Of a stretch of 64,000 nt of DNA, positions 1 to 10,285 are shown piece by piece. Made by a program: the position numbers and the translations under genes. The DNA lies in the NCBI GenBank assembly GCA_954871525.1, contig OX940868.1:18905056-18969055 (forward strand), written 5' to 3'. Each line of letters opens with the position of its first letter. The first letter of the stretch is position 1. Source of the stretch: Parietaria judaica. Taxonomy: Eukaryota; Streptophyta; Magnoliopsida; Rosales; Urticaceae. Below the pieces are notes generated by a model. It ran no database searches, was not told where the DNA came from, and saw only the letters and a list, made by a program, of their open reading frames with translations.

Positions 1-404
1 GGTCCAACCTTGTCCACGATTAAATAACGGATAAACACAGCACGAACATGTTGAGACCCAATCTGACACGATTAAGAAGAAAAAAAGTTGCATTTTATAT
101 ATGTTACTAAGTGTTTTAATACTTATGAAATATGACATTTATGTTTTTTATTTCATAGTTTATACCATACAATTGATGAACGTAAAAGATTATTAGTAAA
201 TTTTAAAATAATAGATACTATAATTAAATAAATTAAGTTAAATGAGAATAAATTGAATAAATTTATCATTTTAAAATATATGAATTTTAAATAGGTAGAC
301 AGGAAAACACATTAATAAATGGGGCAGATATGAATCTACATAAATAAGTAAAAACCGATTAAGATCTAATACGAACACGACACGAACCCGAATCTCCACC
401 CCTA
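1..404. mobile_element. Right part of a hAT-like MITE (left end outside window)
   Basis: The right edge reads CACCCCTA at 397-404, the inverse of the TAGGGGTG terminus of three complete elements elsewhere in the window (50517, 52267 and, as TAGGGGTGAG, 21345). The inside carries the same kind of low-complexity text (repeated acgaacacgacacgaaccc). The left end and left target-site copy are not visible, so the superfamily is inferred from the terminus only. Confidence 0.45.
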
Positions 405-1246
405 ATTGTATTTATGTTCTCTTAAACTTAGAAATTCAAAAAATAATTTAAAGAGTTTATAAAATGAAACGAATGAGCAGCCTAATAAGTTGGTCAAAAC
501 AGAAACCGAAATTGGTGTTTGCTTTCCGTCTGTGTCTCAACCTTTTGCAAAATTAGCCTCCAAAATAAGTCAATTAAAGGCTGATGTTTTCAATTTTGGG
601 GACGTTAGTTATTTGTGTTCCTGTTGTTCTTATTGTTATCATCAACTTTATTTCATTTATTATTGCTTAGTTGTAGAGAATTTCCCGATATCAAGATAAG
701 CTCCAAAATACATTTTATACAGCCAAATCTTTAACGAAACAAAATTCTCGTTTATCAAAATACATTAATTCTATGTTACATGCCAAAGATCAGTGAACTG
801 ATCATAAGCAAGAATGGTGAATCGAAACGATAAATTCGGCCGATGTTCACTGAATGCAATCTCTCGTCGTTGAGAAAGATTAAGCTTTATGAATATTTAT
901 TGACTGCCTTTTCCGTTAATACGTGTTCTCTTATATAAAACACGTATTTAAGTCATTCAATTAAACTATTGAATGACTTAAGCACTTGATTCAAACAACA
1001 AACTAAGCTAACCTAATAAGCTAACCTAATAAAATGAAACTATGGATTATATATGAGAGCCTATATTTTCTAGAAATAAGAAAACATTATAAAAAAAATG
1101 ATGAAAAGATACCATGTCTAAGCATATTCATTTTTTAAAGTATATATCTTGAAATATACATACTTGAACCTTAATTAAATCTTCACAATCACAACCAACA
1201 TTAAAGTTACGGTCCAGTAAATACTAATCTTATAAAGTTATCTTCA
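405..1246. other. AT-rich intergenic DNA
   Basis: No gene, repeat with clear ends, or RNA gene is visible. A 69-codon open frame at 490-699 shows no recognisable domain and is not supported as a gene. Confidence 0.6.
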
Positions 1247-1527
1247 TTAATTAAAGGGATAATAGCGGCTAAAGTAGCCAAACTTTCATGATTTTTGTCA
1301 ATAAAGGTCCAAACTGGATTTATAGCGGCTAAAGTAGCCAAACTCGGTCAATCTGTGGCAAGCACTTATTCCGTCCAGTCAAACTTAACATCCGTTAGTC
1401 TATCGCCACGTCACTTACACGTTATATCAAACTTTGGGTATTTATGCCGTGATAAAACCAAAGTTTGGGTATTTATGCCGCGATAAACTATTTAAAAAAA
1501 ATTGGTTGCTGAAATCATCTAAATGAA

Positions 1528-1840
1528 GGTTGAAATATTATGCTTTTAGTAGAACTCGAACTCATCACTTCCCCTATAAGAGCAACATAACCACTAAACA
1601 CATTCACCTCACGTTATATCTTGACAAAAATAAAAGTTATAAGAGCAACATAATCACTAAACAAATTCACCTCATGTTATTTTATATATTTTTTCGCTTG
1701 TTCACGTCATCTAAATAAAAGTTAAAATATTATAGTTTTAGGAGGACTCGAACTCATCACTTTCTCCCTCGTAAAAGGACAATATAATCATCAAACCACA
1801 TTCACTTCACGTTATATCTTGACAAAAAAAAAAGAATATA
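1528..1840 (-). repeat. Tandem tRNA-SINE-like modules in the left arm of the Mutator-like element
   Basis: Read on the minus strand, this stretch holds two modules with a B-box-like GAGTTCGAGTCC or GAGTTCGAGTTCT and an A-box-like TGTTTAGTGGTTA about 30 bases upstream of it. A third, half module (1633-1695) has only the A-box side. The layout matches the internal RNA polymerase III promoter of tRNA-derived SINEs. The same module occurs once, inverted, in the other arm at 2345-2430. Confidence 0.45.
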
Positions 1841-2344
1841 CATAGAAACTTCTTGATAAGTGATCATAGTAATAAAAACATAAGTATTTTTTGCACCGAG
1901 TTCGGGTTGACTAATTTGGAACGGGGTGATTTGAATTTTTCAGACGGGGGTCGAGTTGACTTTTTTAGAACGGGTTGAGTTGAATTTTTTGGACAGTGGT
2001 CAAGTTTAATTTTTTGTACCGGATTCATGTTGACTTTGTCGGTATGAGTTCGATTTGCCTTTTTCATAACCGGGTCGAGTTAACTTTTTGTAACAGGGTC
2101 GGGTTAACTTTTTCAACCTGAATCCGGTACAAAATATTCAACCCGACCAAATTCTGTAAAAGTCAACCCATAGGTCTGAAAAAGTCAACCTGACCCCGTT
2201 CCAAAAAAATCAACTCAATCTAGGTCCGAAAAGGTCAACCCAACCCCTTTCCTAATAAGTCAATCCGAAACCGGTGCGAAAAAACATATGTTTCTATTAC
2301 TATGCCACTTATTAATAAGTTTCTATTTATATTCTTATTTTTGT

Positions 2345-2430
2345 CAAGATATAACGTGAGGTGAATGTGTTTAGTGGTTATGTTGCTCTTATATGTGGGG
2401 GAAGTGATGAGTTCGAGTTCTATTAAAGGC
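2345..2430 (+). repeat. tRNA-SINE-like module, single copy in right arm
   Basis: An A-box-like TGTGTTTAGTGGTTA at about 2366-2380 and a B-box-like GAGTTCGAGTTC at 2409-2420 are spaced as in a tRNA gene. The bases between do not fold into an obvious functional tRNA, so I read this as a SINE-derived piece carried by the transposon and not as a tRNA gene. Confidence 0.45.
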
Positions 2431-2722
2431 ATAATATTTTAACCTTTATTTAGATGATTTCAGGAACAATTTTTTTTTTCAATAGTTTATCGCGGCATAA
2501 ATACCCAAACTTTTTTTTATCACGGCATAAATACCCAAAGTTTGCCACGTGTAAGTGACGTGGCGATAGACTAACGGATGTTAAGTTTGACTGGACGGAA
2601 TAAGTGCTTGCCACAGATTGACCGAGTTTGGCTACTTTAGCCGCTATAAATCCAGTTTGGACCTTTATTGACAAAAATCATGAAAGTTTGGCTACTTTAG
2701 CCGCTATTATCCCTTAATTAAA

Positions 2723-3355
2723 TACCAAATTTTGTTCAGGTACTTTGACGTTCCAGCCACCACGTGCCACCAATTCTATACCTTCCCATTCTTTATCAAT
2801 ATTCAATATCTCCATTCTCCACTCATTAAAGTTAAACAACTAAAAATAATTCCCACAAATTTGCAATAATACCCTTTGAAGTTTGCATGTTTGTGCCAAT
2901 GGCCCATACTTTTTAATTTTGACACCAACGTTCTCATTCTTTCAAAAGTAATTACATTGCCCTTAACCTTTAAAAAATGATAGAATATATTTTCATCATG
3001 AAGTTACCAAATACAATCAATATACTAGATTTTTTTAGGGTGAAACCGAAACCGAGAACCGAAAATTTAACTTTTCTTGTTCCGATTATAAAAAATCAAG
3101 TTTTTGTTTTGTTTTTGTTCTCAAACTAGGAATCAAACTCGGAACTGGGACAAAATTCGACGAAAAATAGGATAAAAACCGAAACCACAAAATTTTTTTG
3201 GGACGTCCTGGTTCTCGGTTTTAAAACTAATTATTTTATTTAAGACCAGTATCGAGACTGAAATAAAATCAAGAATCACGTACAAAATTTTCAACCCAAA
3301 ATTATTCTTCAATAATTATCAAAGACAAAAACTTCATAAGATTTGAAGAAAAAAA
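2723..3355. other. Intergenic, with a degenerate hAT-MITE-like patch
   Basis: The stretch 3035-3235 contains accgaaaccgagaacc on the left and ggttctcggtttt on the right, so it is a weak inverted repeat like the low-complexity hAT MITEs found elsewhere in the window. No clean ends or target-site copies are visible. The rest is featureless AT-rich DNA. Confidence 0.35.
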
Positions 3356-3812
3356 GTTAATCGTGGCATATGTCCTCAACCTTAGGCAAACTAAGGCGGC
3401 ATCTGGCTCCAAATCTATTTAATATCGATAAAAGTACCAAAAGATGAGTTTTGTCCATGCTAAACTTACGGCTGTTAGTCAAACGTCCAACATGACAGTC
3501 AAACATCCATGTGGCATTGCTATGCCACATGTCCATATGTGGCATTTTACTACATTTCATAAAAAATTAATATATTTTTAATGCCACATGGACGTTTTAA
3601 TTTTAGGTAAAAATATATCAAAATACCATGTGGACATCAAGTGATGTATTAATGCATGCCACATGGACGTGGCTATCATGTGGGACGTTTGACTAACAAT
3701 CGTTAGTTTAACATGGTGGGAACCCATCTTTCAGTACTTTTATCGCTATTAAATGAATTTGGGGCCATGCCGCCTAGTTGACCTAAAGTTGGGAACTTAT
3801 GCCGCGATTAAC
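3356..3812. mobile_element. Fold-back MITE, Mutator-like family
   Basis: The ends are GTTAATCGTGGCAT and, inverted, GTTAATCGCGGCAT. The arms (3356 to about 3560, and about 3600 to 3812) are imperfect inverted repeats carrying gtcaaacgt and ccacatggac motifs that recur in the element at 53083. I could not see a convincing 9-bp target-site duplication, so assignment rests on the terminal and subterminal similarity. Confidence 0.6.
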
Positions 3813-4075
3813 CATTGAAAAAATAATAAAATAAATTAGAGAATAAAGAATGTACGAAATAATATTTCTTTTAACATGAACGGAACAATTTGTAACTTTT
3901 TAAAAGACTAAAGAATGTTGTTGCTAAAACTTAACTTCCAGAGTTCCATGATAAATTGCACGAACGACTAAAAGTTTAGGGACCATCCTCGACAATTATT
4001 AAAAAAAGTAGAAACGACCGAAAACTATAAGTCAACATCACTAGTATTGACAAACCCGTCGTTTGTGTGTGTGCA

Positions 4076-4083
4076 TATAAATA
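4076..4083 (+). promoter_or_regulatory. TATA box of the NFD4-like gene
   Basis: TATAAATA lies 60 bp upstream of the ATG at 4136, which would put transcription start near 4107 and leave a leader of about 30 bases. The spacing is normal for plant promoters; no experimental support is available here. Confidence 0.6.
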
Positions 4084-4135
4084 AGGCCGCGAAGAGGCCT
4101 CCACAGCCACACTATTAGCACAAGCAAGCTCATCA

Positions 4136-6172
4136 ATGGCGGGGCAGTCGCGGAAGTGGGCGACGCTGGTGGCGACGGTGTGGGTGCAGGCGTGGACGGG
4201 CACCAACTTCGACTTCTCGGCCTACTCGACGGCACTCAAGGCGGTGCTGGGCGTCTCGCAGGTGCAGCTCAACTATCTGGCCGTCGCCTCCGACTTTGGG
4301 AAGCTCTTCGGCTGCACGTCGGGCCTCGCGCTCATGTACCTGCCCCTCCCCGCCGTGCTCCTCCTCGCTGCGCTCATGGGCGTCCTCGGTTACGGCCTGC
4401 AGTGGCTAGTCATCACGCAGCTCATTACTCTCCCTTATTTCCTGGTAATTAATCAATCAATTAGTTCGTTTTCTTATAGTATAAAGTCCGTGTTCATGCT
4501 GTTCTTTTTTATGAAAAAATAAAAAAAATTAACCGAAAATCACATGTTTCGTGACTCCGTCTAATTCGCTTTCTTGTTCTTGTTGTGTTACCTGTGGTTC
4601 TTGATTTCAAATCGATTAGAATCTTGTTGCGAGTTTATTTGTTTCTTGAATCGTTGTGTGGCTGTGTGTTCTAGCTTCTAGGGCTTGATGATCGTGATTT
4701 TTTTTTGAAAATATAATTTTCATGTGTTTGATTTTGAATTATTGGATAGATTTTTAAGGATTTTGGGGACTGAATTGTTATTCGTCATTGAGAATTTAAG
4801 TCGTAACCCATATATGCCATTCAAAATTTTCATTCATTAGATATTTTGTGAAAACAAATAATAAATTACGTTGCCAAGAAAAGTGGGTAAATAACTAAAA
4901 GATAATTCTTTTATTATATTTAAAAATATTTGCGGCAAAAATATACAAGTTAGATCAGTTAGAGCGGCATATATACCGTTCTTTTACCGTTAAAAAAAAT
5001 TCAGAAATTAGGCAGCATTGATATTGTATTTTTATCTTTTTTGGCAAAAGTATACAAACTTATGAAAATTGTGAGATGATAATTACCGTCCATGCCTTGT
5101 CAACTTCCTTAACATTTTTAAACTACGGCGCCTTCTTCTTTATGAGGTTGTATCCCGATATATTCTTTGGTCGATACATGGCGCCACGTGTAAAATATTA
5201 ACATCATTAACAAGGCATGGATGGAAAATAATCATCTCATAATTTTGTAAATTTATAATATACATTTATCACTAGAAAAAAAAAATATTACATACACGCG
5301 ACCCCAATTTTTCTAATAATGTATACTTTTTTCGTTGAAAAAAAAAATATTGGATACATGTCACCTCCGTTTTACTAATTTTATATACTTCTGCTATTAA
5401 ATACTTTATAGACATATCGCGTCCTACTTGACCTAAGTTTGTATACTTTTGTCATAAATATTTTATTATTTTAAAACTACTTCTGTCATATTCAAGATTC
5501 ATGTGTTGATATTTCTTCCTTCTTGTTTCATTCTACAATTTTATTCTTTTAATGACTACTAGGTTTTGAAATTGATTAAGGTCATGAAAGAACGACCTTA
5601 CACTGCTAGTTTCATCATTATCACCTTTTGCTTTGAAAGGGAGAGACTTGAGTTGTAGTCACTTGAAATTTGAAATTTACTACCCAATTGCACAAAATAT
5701 ATGCTACAAAAATTTTCTAGTAATTTCCTCTAAAAATCTTACTATTAATTGACACAAATTAAATGAAAAATTCTCACCACAAACATCTCCTTTGTACTTT
5801 CTACACTTGTCACTCACATCTTTGGACCACAAGATTTAATTTCAAAAAATTATAACAGTATATCATGAACTATTCAGGAACGGTAGGTATAGAATCAAAG
5901 GTACCTTTGTGAACAAATTTTTTCTAGTTCATGGAAAATTAATAACTTTTTTTTTTTTTTTTGTGAGTTGTCACTTTGTTTTGTGTATTTATTTGTTTTG
6001 TTAGTTTGTGGGAACGTGTACTATTTTTCTCCCATGCCTATTTAATATAGGAACCGTGACAATAACCTTTGCTCAAAGATGGAACATTCAAGTATATTTT
6101 GTCACCATATATGATATATACAACCTCCTCATTTATTGGAAAACAAACCTCATCGAATTGTAACAGCTTACT

Positions 6173-6221
<49 letters not shown>

Positions 6222-8533
6222 CTTCAGTTTTGTATGTTCGGTAGAGCATGTATTTTTGAAAAAGTACTCGAATTTGTTAAATTACAAAACTATGCCCCCA
6301 AAACACTTTTTGTCTTTACATAAATACTTTTAAACACTTTAAAATATGCTCTAAAAACTTTTAATGTATACATGAACACTTTTTGTCTTCACATAAATAC
6401 TTCTGGGGCATAGTTTTGTAATTTAACAAATTCGGATACTTTTCTAAAAACACATGTTTTCCGGACATACAAACTGAAGTTTCCCTTTATATATTGTTTA
6501 ATCTATCAAAGGTTTGAAATTTTTGGGCCGTTTCTTCAGAATTATATGCTTGTTTTGAAAGAAAAAAGAAAGAAAGATAGAAGTTTTTTTTTTTAAATGT
6601 AACTGCATACATTTATTGTCTTTTTAATGGATACGAAACAGGGTATAGATCTATGTTTACATAGAATTTGAATTTCCTATTTAAAATGAAAGGATATTAG
6701 TTCACAGTCATTGCCATGCAATTCGGACGAGCGTCAGCTTTCAAATTTGAAATCATGTTCACTCACTAATTAGTGAAACTGAACTGGTCATGAGTCATGA
6801 CACGTGATATATGTAGGTCCATTTGGTAAAGTTTAATTTAAAATATATATATATATATATTTAGTTTTATTTAAAAAAAAGTATTTGGTAATAACAAAAG
6901 TTAAAACTAGTGTATATTACATTGATCAAAAGCTTAGATTTTCGGACCGTTTCAGGTGTTTATTGTCGTTTAATGAGACTTTTTTATTATTGTCGTTTAA
7001 TGAGACTACTATATATATAATGTTGTTTTTTCAGGTGTTTTTGCTATGCCTACTCGCTGGTTGCAGCATATGCTGGTTCAACACGGTATGCTTCGTGCTG
7101 TGCATCCGCAACTTCCCCTCCAACCAGCCCCTCGCCATCTCCCTCACCGTCAGCTTCAACGGCGTCAGCGCCGCCCTCTACACTCTCGCCGCCAATGCCA
7201 TCGACCCCTCCTCCGCCCCCCTCTACCTCCTCCTCAACGCTGTCCTCCCCCTCCTCGTCTCCCTCGCCGCCCTCCCCCCCATCCTCCGCCTGCCTCCTGG
7301 CCCCGTCCCATCCCTTCCCCCTGACGCTGTCCGCCGAGACTCCCTCATCTTCCTCGCCTTCAACGCCCTCGCCGTCCTCACCGGCGCCTACCTCCTCCTC
7401 TTTTCCTCCTCCGACTCCTCCACCGCCATGTCGCGCCTTCTCCTCACTGGAGCTCTTGTACTCCTCGCCTTCCCTCTAGCCGTCCCGGGCGTAGTCTACG
7501 CCCGGGACTGGCTCCGGAGCAAGATCGGAATTTCTGATAGCTCGGGTTTTTTGCTAGTCGACATTGACGAACTCGCCCGACAGTCCGGGGACATTGACGC
7601 AGGGTCGGAGGCGCCGCTTCTGGAGACGAGGAAGGGGCGGGACAACCCGTGCTGCGAGGGGCTGGCGATGCTCGGGGAGGAGCATTCGGCGGGGGAGCTG
7701 GTTCGGAAGCTGGACTTTTGGCTTTACTATGTGGCTTACTTGTGTGGAGGGACGATAGGGTTGGTTTTCAGCAACAATCTTGGTCAGATCGCGCAGTCGC
7801 TCGGGCAGAGCTCCAAAACGACAACGCTTCTCACGCTGTACTCATCGTTTTCGTTCTTCGGGCGGCTTCTCTCGGCTGCGCCGGACTACGTGCGTGCGTA
7901 AGTGTTTCATCACAAACTCCAATATATTTGTCTTGTTCAATATTTAACATGTTAATTTATTATTACAAATACAAAAGAATCTCGTTAAATCAATATCGAT
8001 AAACTAATAATTTCGATTATAATATATTTTTGCATGCTCACGACTCTATTAACGTTTAACAATTGGGCAGGAAGTTCTATTTTGCTAGAACAGGATGGCT
8101 GACAATCGCGCTTCTCCCGACCCCGATCGCCTTCTTCCTCCTCGCCTCGTCCGGGGGTGCCCTCGCGCTCCACGCGGGCACAGCACTAGTTGGGCTAAGC
8201 TCGGGCTTCATATTCGCAGCCGCGGTGTCAATAACATCGGAGCTCTTCGGGCCAAACAGCGTGAGCGTCAACCACAACATTCTCATCACCAACATCCCCC
8301 TTGGCTCGCTGCTCTATGGGCTCCTCGCGGCGCTCGTCTACGACGCCAACGCCGTCACCGCCGGCCTCGGGGGCGACACGGTGGTGTGCATGGGGCGGCG
8401 CTGCTACCTCCTGACGTTCGTGTGGTGGGGCTGCGCCTCGCTGCTCGGCTTGGCTTCGAGCCTTCTCTTGTTTTTCAGAACTAAACACGCCTACGATTAT
8501 TTTGAACATAAACGGACCACGCAACTGAGCTAG
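4136..8533 (+). CDS. NFD4: NFD4-like nodulin-type major facilitator membrane protein
   Basis: I join 4136-4444, 7035-7897 and 8071-8533, which gives 544 residues with all junctions in frame and GT-AG introns. The start is the first ATG after a good TATA box. The N-terminal part (RKWATLVATVWVQAWTGTNF, then FSAYS and KAVLGVSQVQLNYLAVASD) is the nodulin-like domain. The C-terminal part contains RTGWL, LHAGTALVGLSSGFIFAAAV, SELFGPNSVSVNHNI and PLGSLLYG, which are hallmarks of the plant NUCLEAR FUSION DEFECTIVE 4 group of major facilitator proteins. About twelve hydrophobic segments are visible, with a hydrophilic loop near residues 285-345. Arabidopsis NFD4 was found through a defect in nuclear fusion during reproduction; the transported substrate is unknown. 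Intron 1 is 2590 bp and full of transposon sequence. Assignment to the family is firm; strict orthology is inferred from family and gene order. Confidence 0.9.
4920..5466. mobile_element. Fold-back MITE inside intron 1 of the NFD4-like gene
   Basis: The left end (aaatatttgcggcaaaaa followed by tatacaa) is the inverse of the right end (ttgtatacttttgtcataaa). A second internal inverted pair (around 5035-5110 and 5200-5275, sharing a segment around aaggcatggatgg) suggests one element nested in another. The gcggcaaaa motif near the end is shared with the other Mutator-like elements of the window. No clean target-site duplication is visible. Confidence 0.55.
6173..6217. repeat. (AT)n microsatellite
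   Basis: About 22 uninterrupted AT dinucleotides lie in intron 1 of the NFD4-like gene, directly next to a fold-back element. Such runs are hypervariable. Confidence 0.9.
6220..6482. mobile_element. Fold-back MITE in intron 1
   Basis: Arms at about 6222-6300 and 6403-6480 are inverted repeats (outer text cttcagttttgtatg and catacaaactgaag; inner text caaaactatgcccc and ggggcatagttttg). The left end merges into the AT microsatellite, so the true end and any target-site copy are lost. Confidence 0.6.
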
Positions 8534-9019
8534 GCCTTGGGTTGACTTTGAGTCAATTTGTGTGAGCTAATGATTCCAAGATGTACAGATATGTTTGACT
8601 TTAATTTAAAAAAATTAAACTATAAGAGATTCACAATCACAGCACTGCACAGCTACCCAAAATTTTGAAGAGAATACTTTTTAAGTAAATTGTTTTAGGA
8701 TTGAATTTTTATTTTCTTTAAAAATAAAATTGTCTCAAACTTTATAAGTTGACGCGCTTTGTCTCTTGAATATTAGTTTTTTTTTTTCTTCTTCCAATAA
8801 TATGATATGTTACATTAACTTTAGAGTTTATCATCAATTGTATTATTTTTTTCGATTTAGTGTTGAACTTTCATTCTATTTTTTGGTGATTAGCTTTAAT
8901 CTATTCTTATAGTTTAAATAATTTCATCATCAATGTTGAGAGGATAATAAGGCTATTGTGGGACTTCTCAAACGATGTTTTTTTTACTTGTGTAAAAAAG
9001 GTTACACAGCAGTAAAACT
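8534..9019. other. 3' flank of the NFD4-like gene
   Basis: AT-rich DNA with T-runs and no recognisable element before the solo LTR at 9020. It presumably includes the transcript's 3' untranslated region; no specific poly(A) signal is assigned. Confidence 0.5.
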
Positions 9020-9850
9020 TGTTAAGGTCAGATTTCGTCAAATCCTTCCTTAACACTATCTATGTCGTTTTATCCCGGGACGACGTGGAGTGGAGGCAAA
9101 GAAATAAGTTGACCCTCGGTCAACGAAGGAGCGTGCCCGAGGAAATATTAGTCTGCGGCGAGGTTGGACAGTTTGAGAGCAATCCGTAAAAGAAGAGTTT
9201 CCTCTCAGACGAAGCTCCTCGCAAGTTTTCCTCGCAGAGGAACTTCATCGCGTAAAAGCTCACCGAAGGCATTGTGAAAAGAAAACCGCCGAATAAAAGG
9301 ATGAGGCTAGAACCGCGTAAGTAGAGGAGTATCAGTCAAATCAGTTGAGGAAATCATTGAATTATCAGCGTAATCGAGGGAAGTCAGCAACAATCACGAA
9401 GAAACCCCAGAACCCAGCGAGATTTGGGGACCAAAAAGGGAACGAAGCAGAGAAACCCTGGAAGAGAGCGAAATTTGAGGAACCAAAAGAGGGAATGAAT
9501 CAAAGAAACCCTGGAACAAAGGGGAAAGGAGGTCAAGTGGACCTTGAGACTATAAATATGCATGTAAAATCCCATAGAAGGGGACATAAAAAAAAAAAAA
9601 AAAAAGGAGAGTGTATTTCGAGTGCTCGATTGCTAAAGTCTATAGCACTTCGAGAGTTTGAGAGGAAAAGTGAGTAAAAACAAAGAGCCCGTTGTAATCG
9701 AGTCCTTCACTTCATCCAAGCTATGAAACGAAAGAACCGAGCCTATTCCGAAAACATAATAAATCGAGATTATTTGTTGTTTGTGTTGTTTTATGCTGCA
9801 CCGTGATTATTTTCGTGATTGAGAAAGGGTGGTGAAAATCGCCCTCAACA
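9020..9850 (+). mobile_element. Solo LTR, 831 bp, family A
   Basis: It begins TGTTAAGGTC and ends CCCTCAACA, the usual TG...CA form with TGTTAA/TCAACA-type ends. It is clearly related to the LTR at 22874-23708: the first 60 bases (cgtcaaatccttccttaaca against tgtcaaatcattccttaaca) and the last 12 match well. No internal region or second LTR is nearby, so it is a solo LTR. The flanking 5-mers aaact and ttact match at only 3 of 5 positions. The 110-residue open frame at 9345 lies wholly inside the LTR and is not a gene. Confidence 0.75.
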
Positions 9851-10285
9851 TTACTCTCGTGTAAGCTTGAACTATATGCATTTATACGACAGTTAAATTT
9901 CGTTATGTAAATTTATCTTGTAATAGTGATTTATGAGTCGTCAAGCATTTACTAAAAAAATTATAATTTTTGGGATCCTGATTTTTCATGTTAAATAATG
10001 ATCCTAGAAGAGCCGAATCTCTATCACTCTCGCTTTATTCAACTTGATAAATCCGAACTTATAGTTAATTAATCACATTCTCTCCCAAATCAATAAACAA
10101 ATGATGTGTGAAATATGGCATAAAAAACGGACAAAATCACATGCAATGCAATTCATAGAATTCCAGACTCAAACCCCAAAGAATTAAACAAATCAGAACC
10201 CCAAAATGTCAACAATTCTCTTTCCTTCTTGTGTACATTATATCATCATAATAATTATTAATAATAATACTATTTTAATCTAGGC
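9851..10285. other. Intergenic, 3' flank of the glycosyltransferase gene
   Basis: AT-rich DNA with no gene or mobile-element ends. The part near 10260 probably holds the 3' untranslated region of the minus-strand glycosyltransferase gene. Confidence 0.5.

Larger units (their letters stand above)
1256..2713. mobile_element. Non-autonomous Mutator-like fold-back element, 1458 bp
   Basis: The element starts GGGATAATAGCGGC and ends with its reverse complement GCCGCTATTATCCC. It is flanked by a perfect 9-bp target-site duplication, ttaattaaa, at 1247-1255 and 2714-2722, the size typical of Mutator-like elements. The two arms (about 1256-1870 and 2240-2713) are long inverted repeats. The left arm is longer because an inner module is tandemly repeated there. 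The centre (about 1890-2280) is a degenerate minisatellite of period about 24 bp built on the motif ttgacttttt followed by a gggtc-rich stretch, which also changes orientation half-way. No transposase-like reading frame is present; the short open frames inside are by-products of the arms. Confidence 0.9.

Noticed and set aside
2345..2430. Functional tRNA gene
   Set aside because: A- and B-box-like texts are present, but no acceptor stem, anticodon stem or terminator is seen, and the piece is repeated inside a transposon.
4156..4452. 98-residue frame overlapping NFD4-like exon 1, and similar Pro/Arg-rich frames over other GC-rich exons (7046, 7195, 8095, 62610, 63107)
   Set aside because: These are out-of-frame shadows of GC-rich coding exons; they have Pro/Arg/Ala-biased composition and no domain.
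9345..9677. 110-residue open frame with a Lys-rich tail
   Set aside because: It lies within the solo LTR 9020-9850 and includes an A-run.
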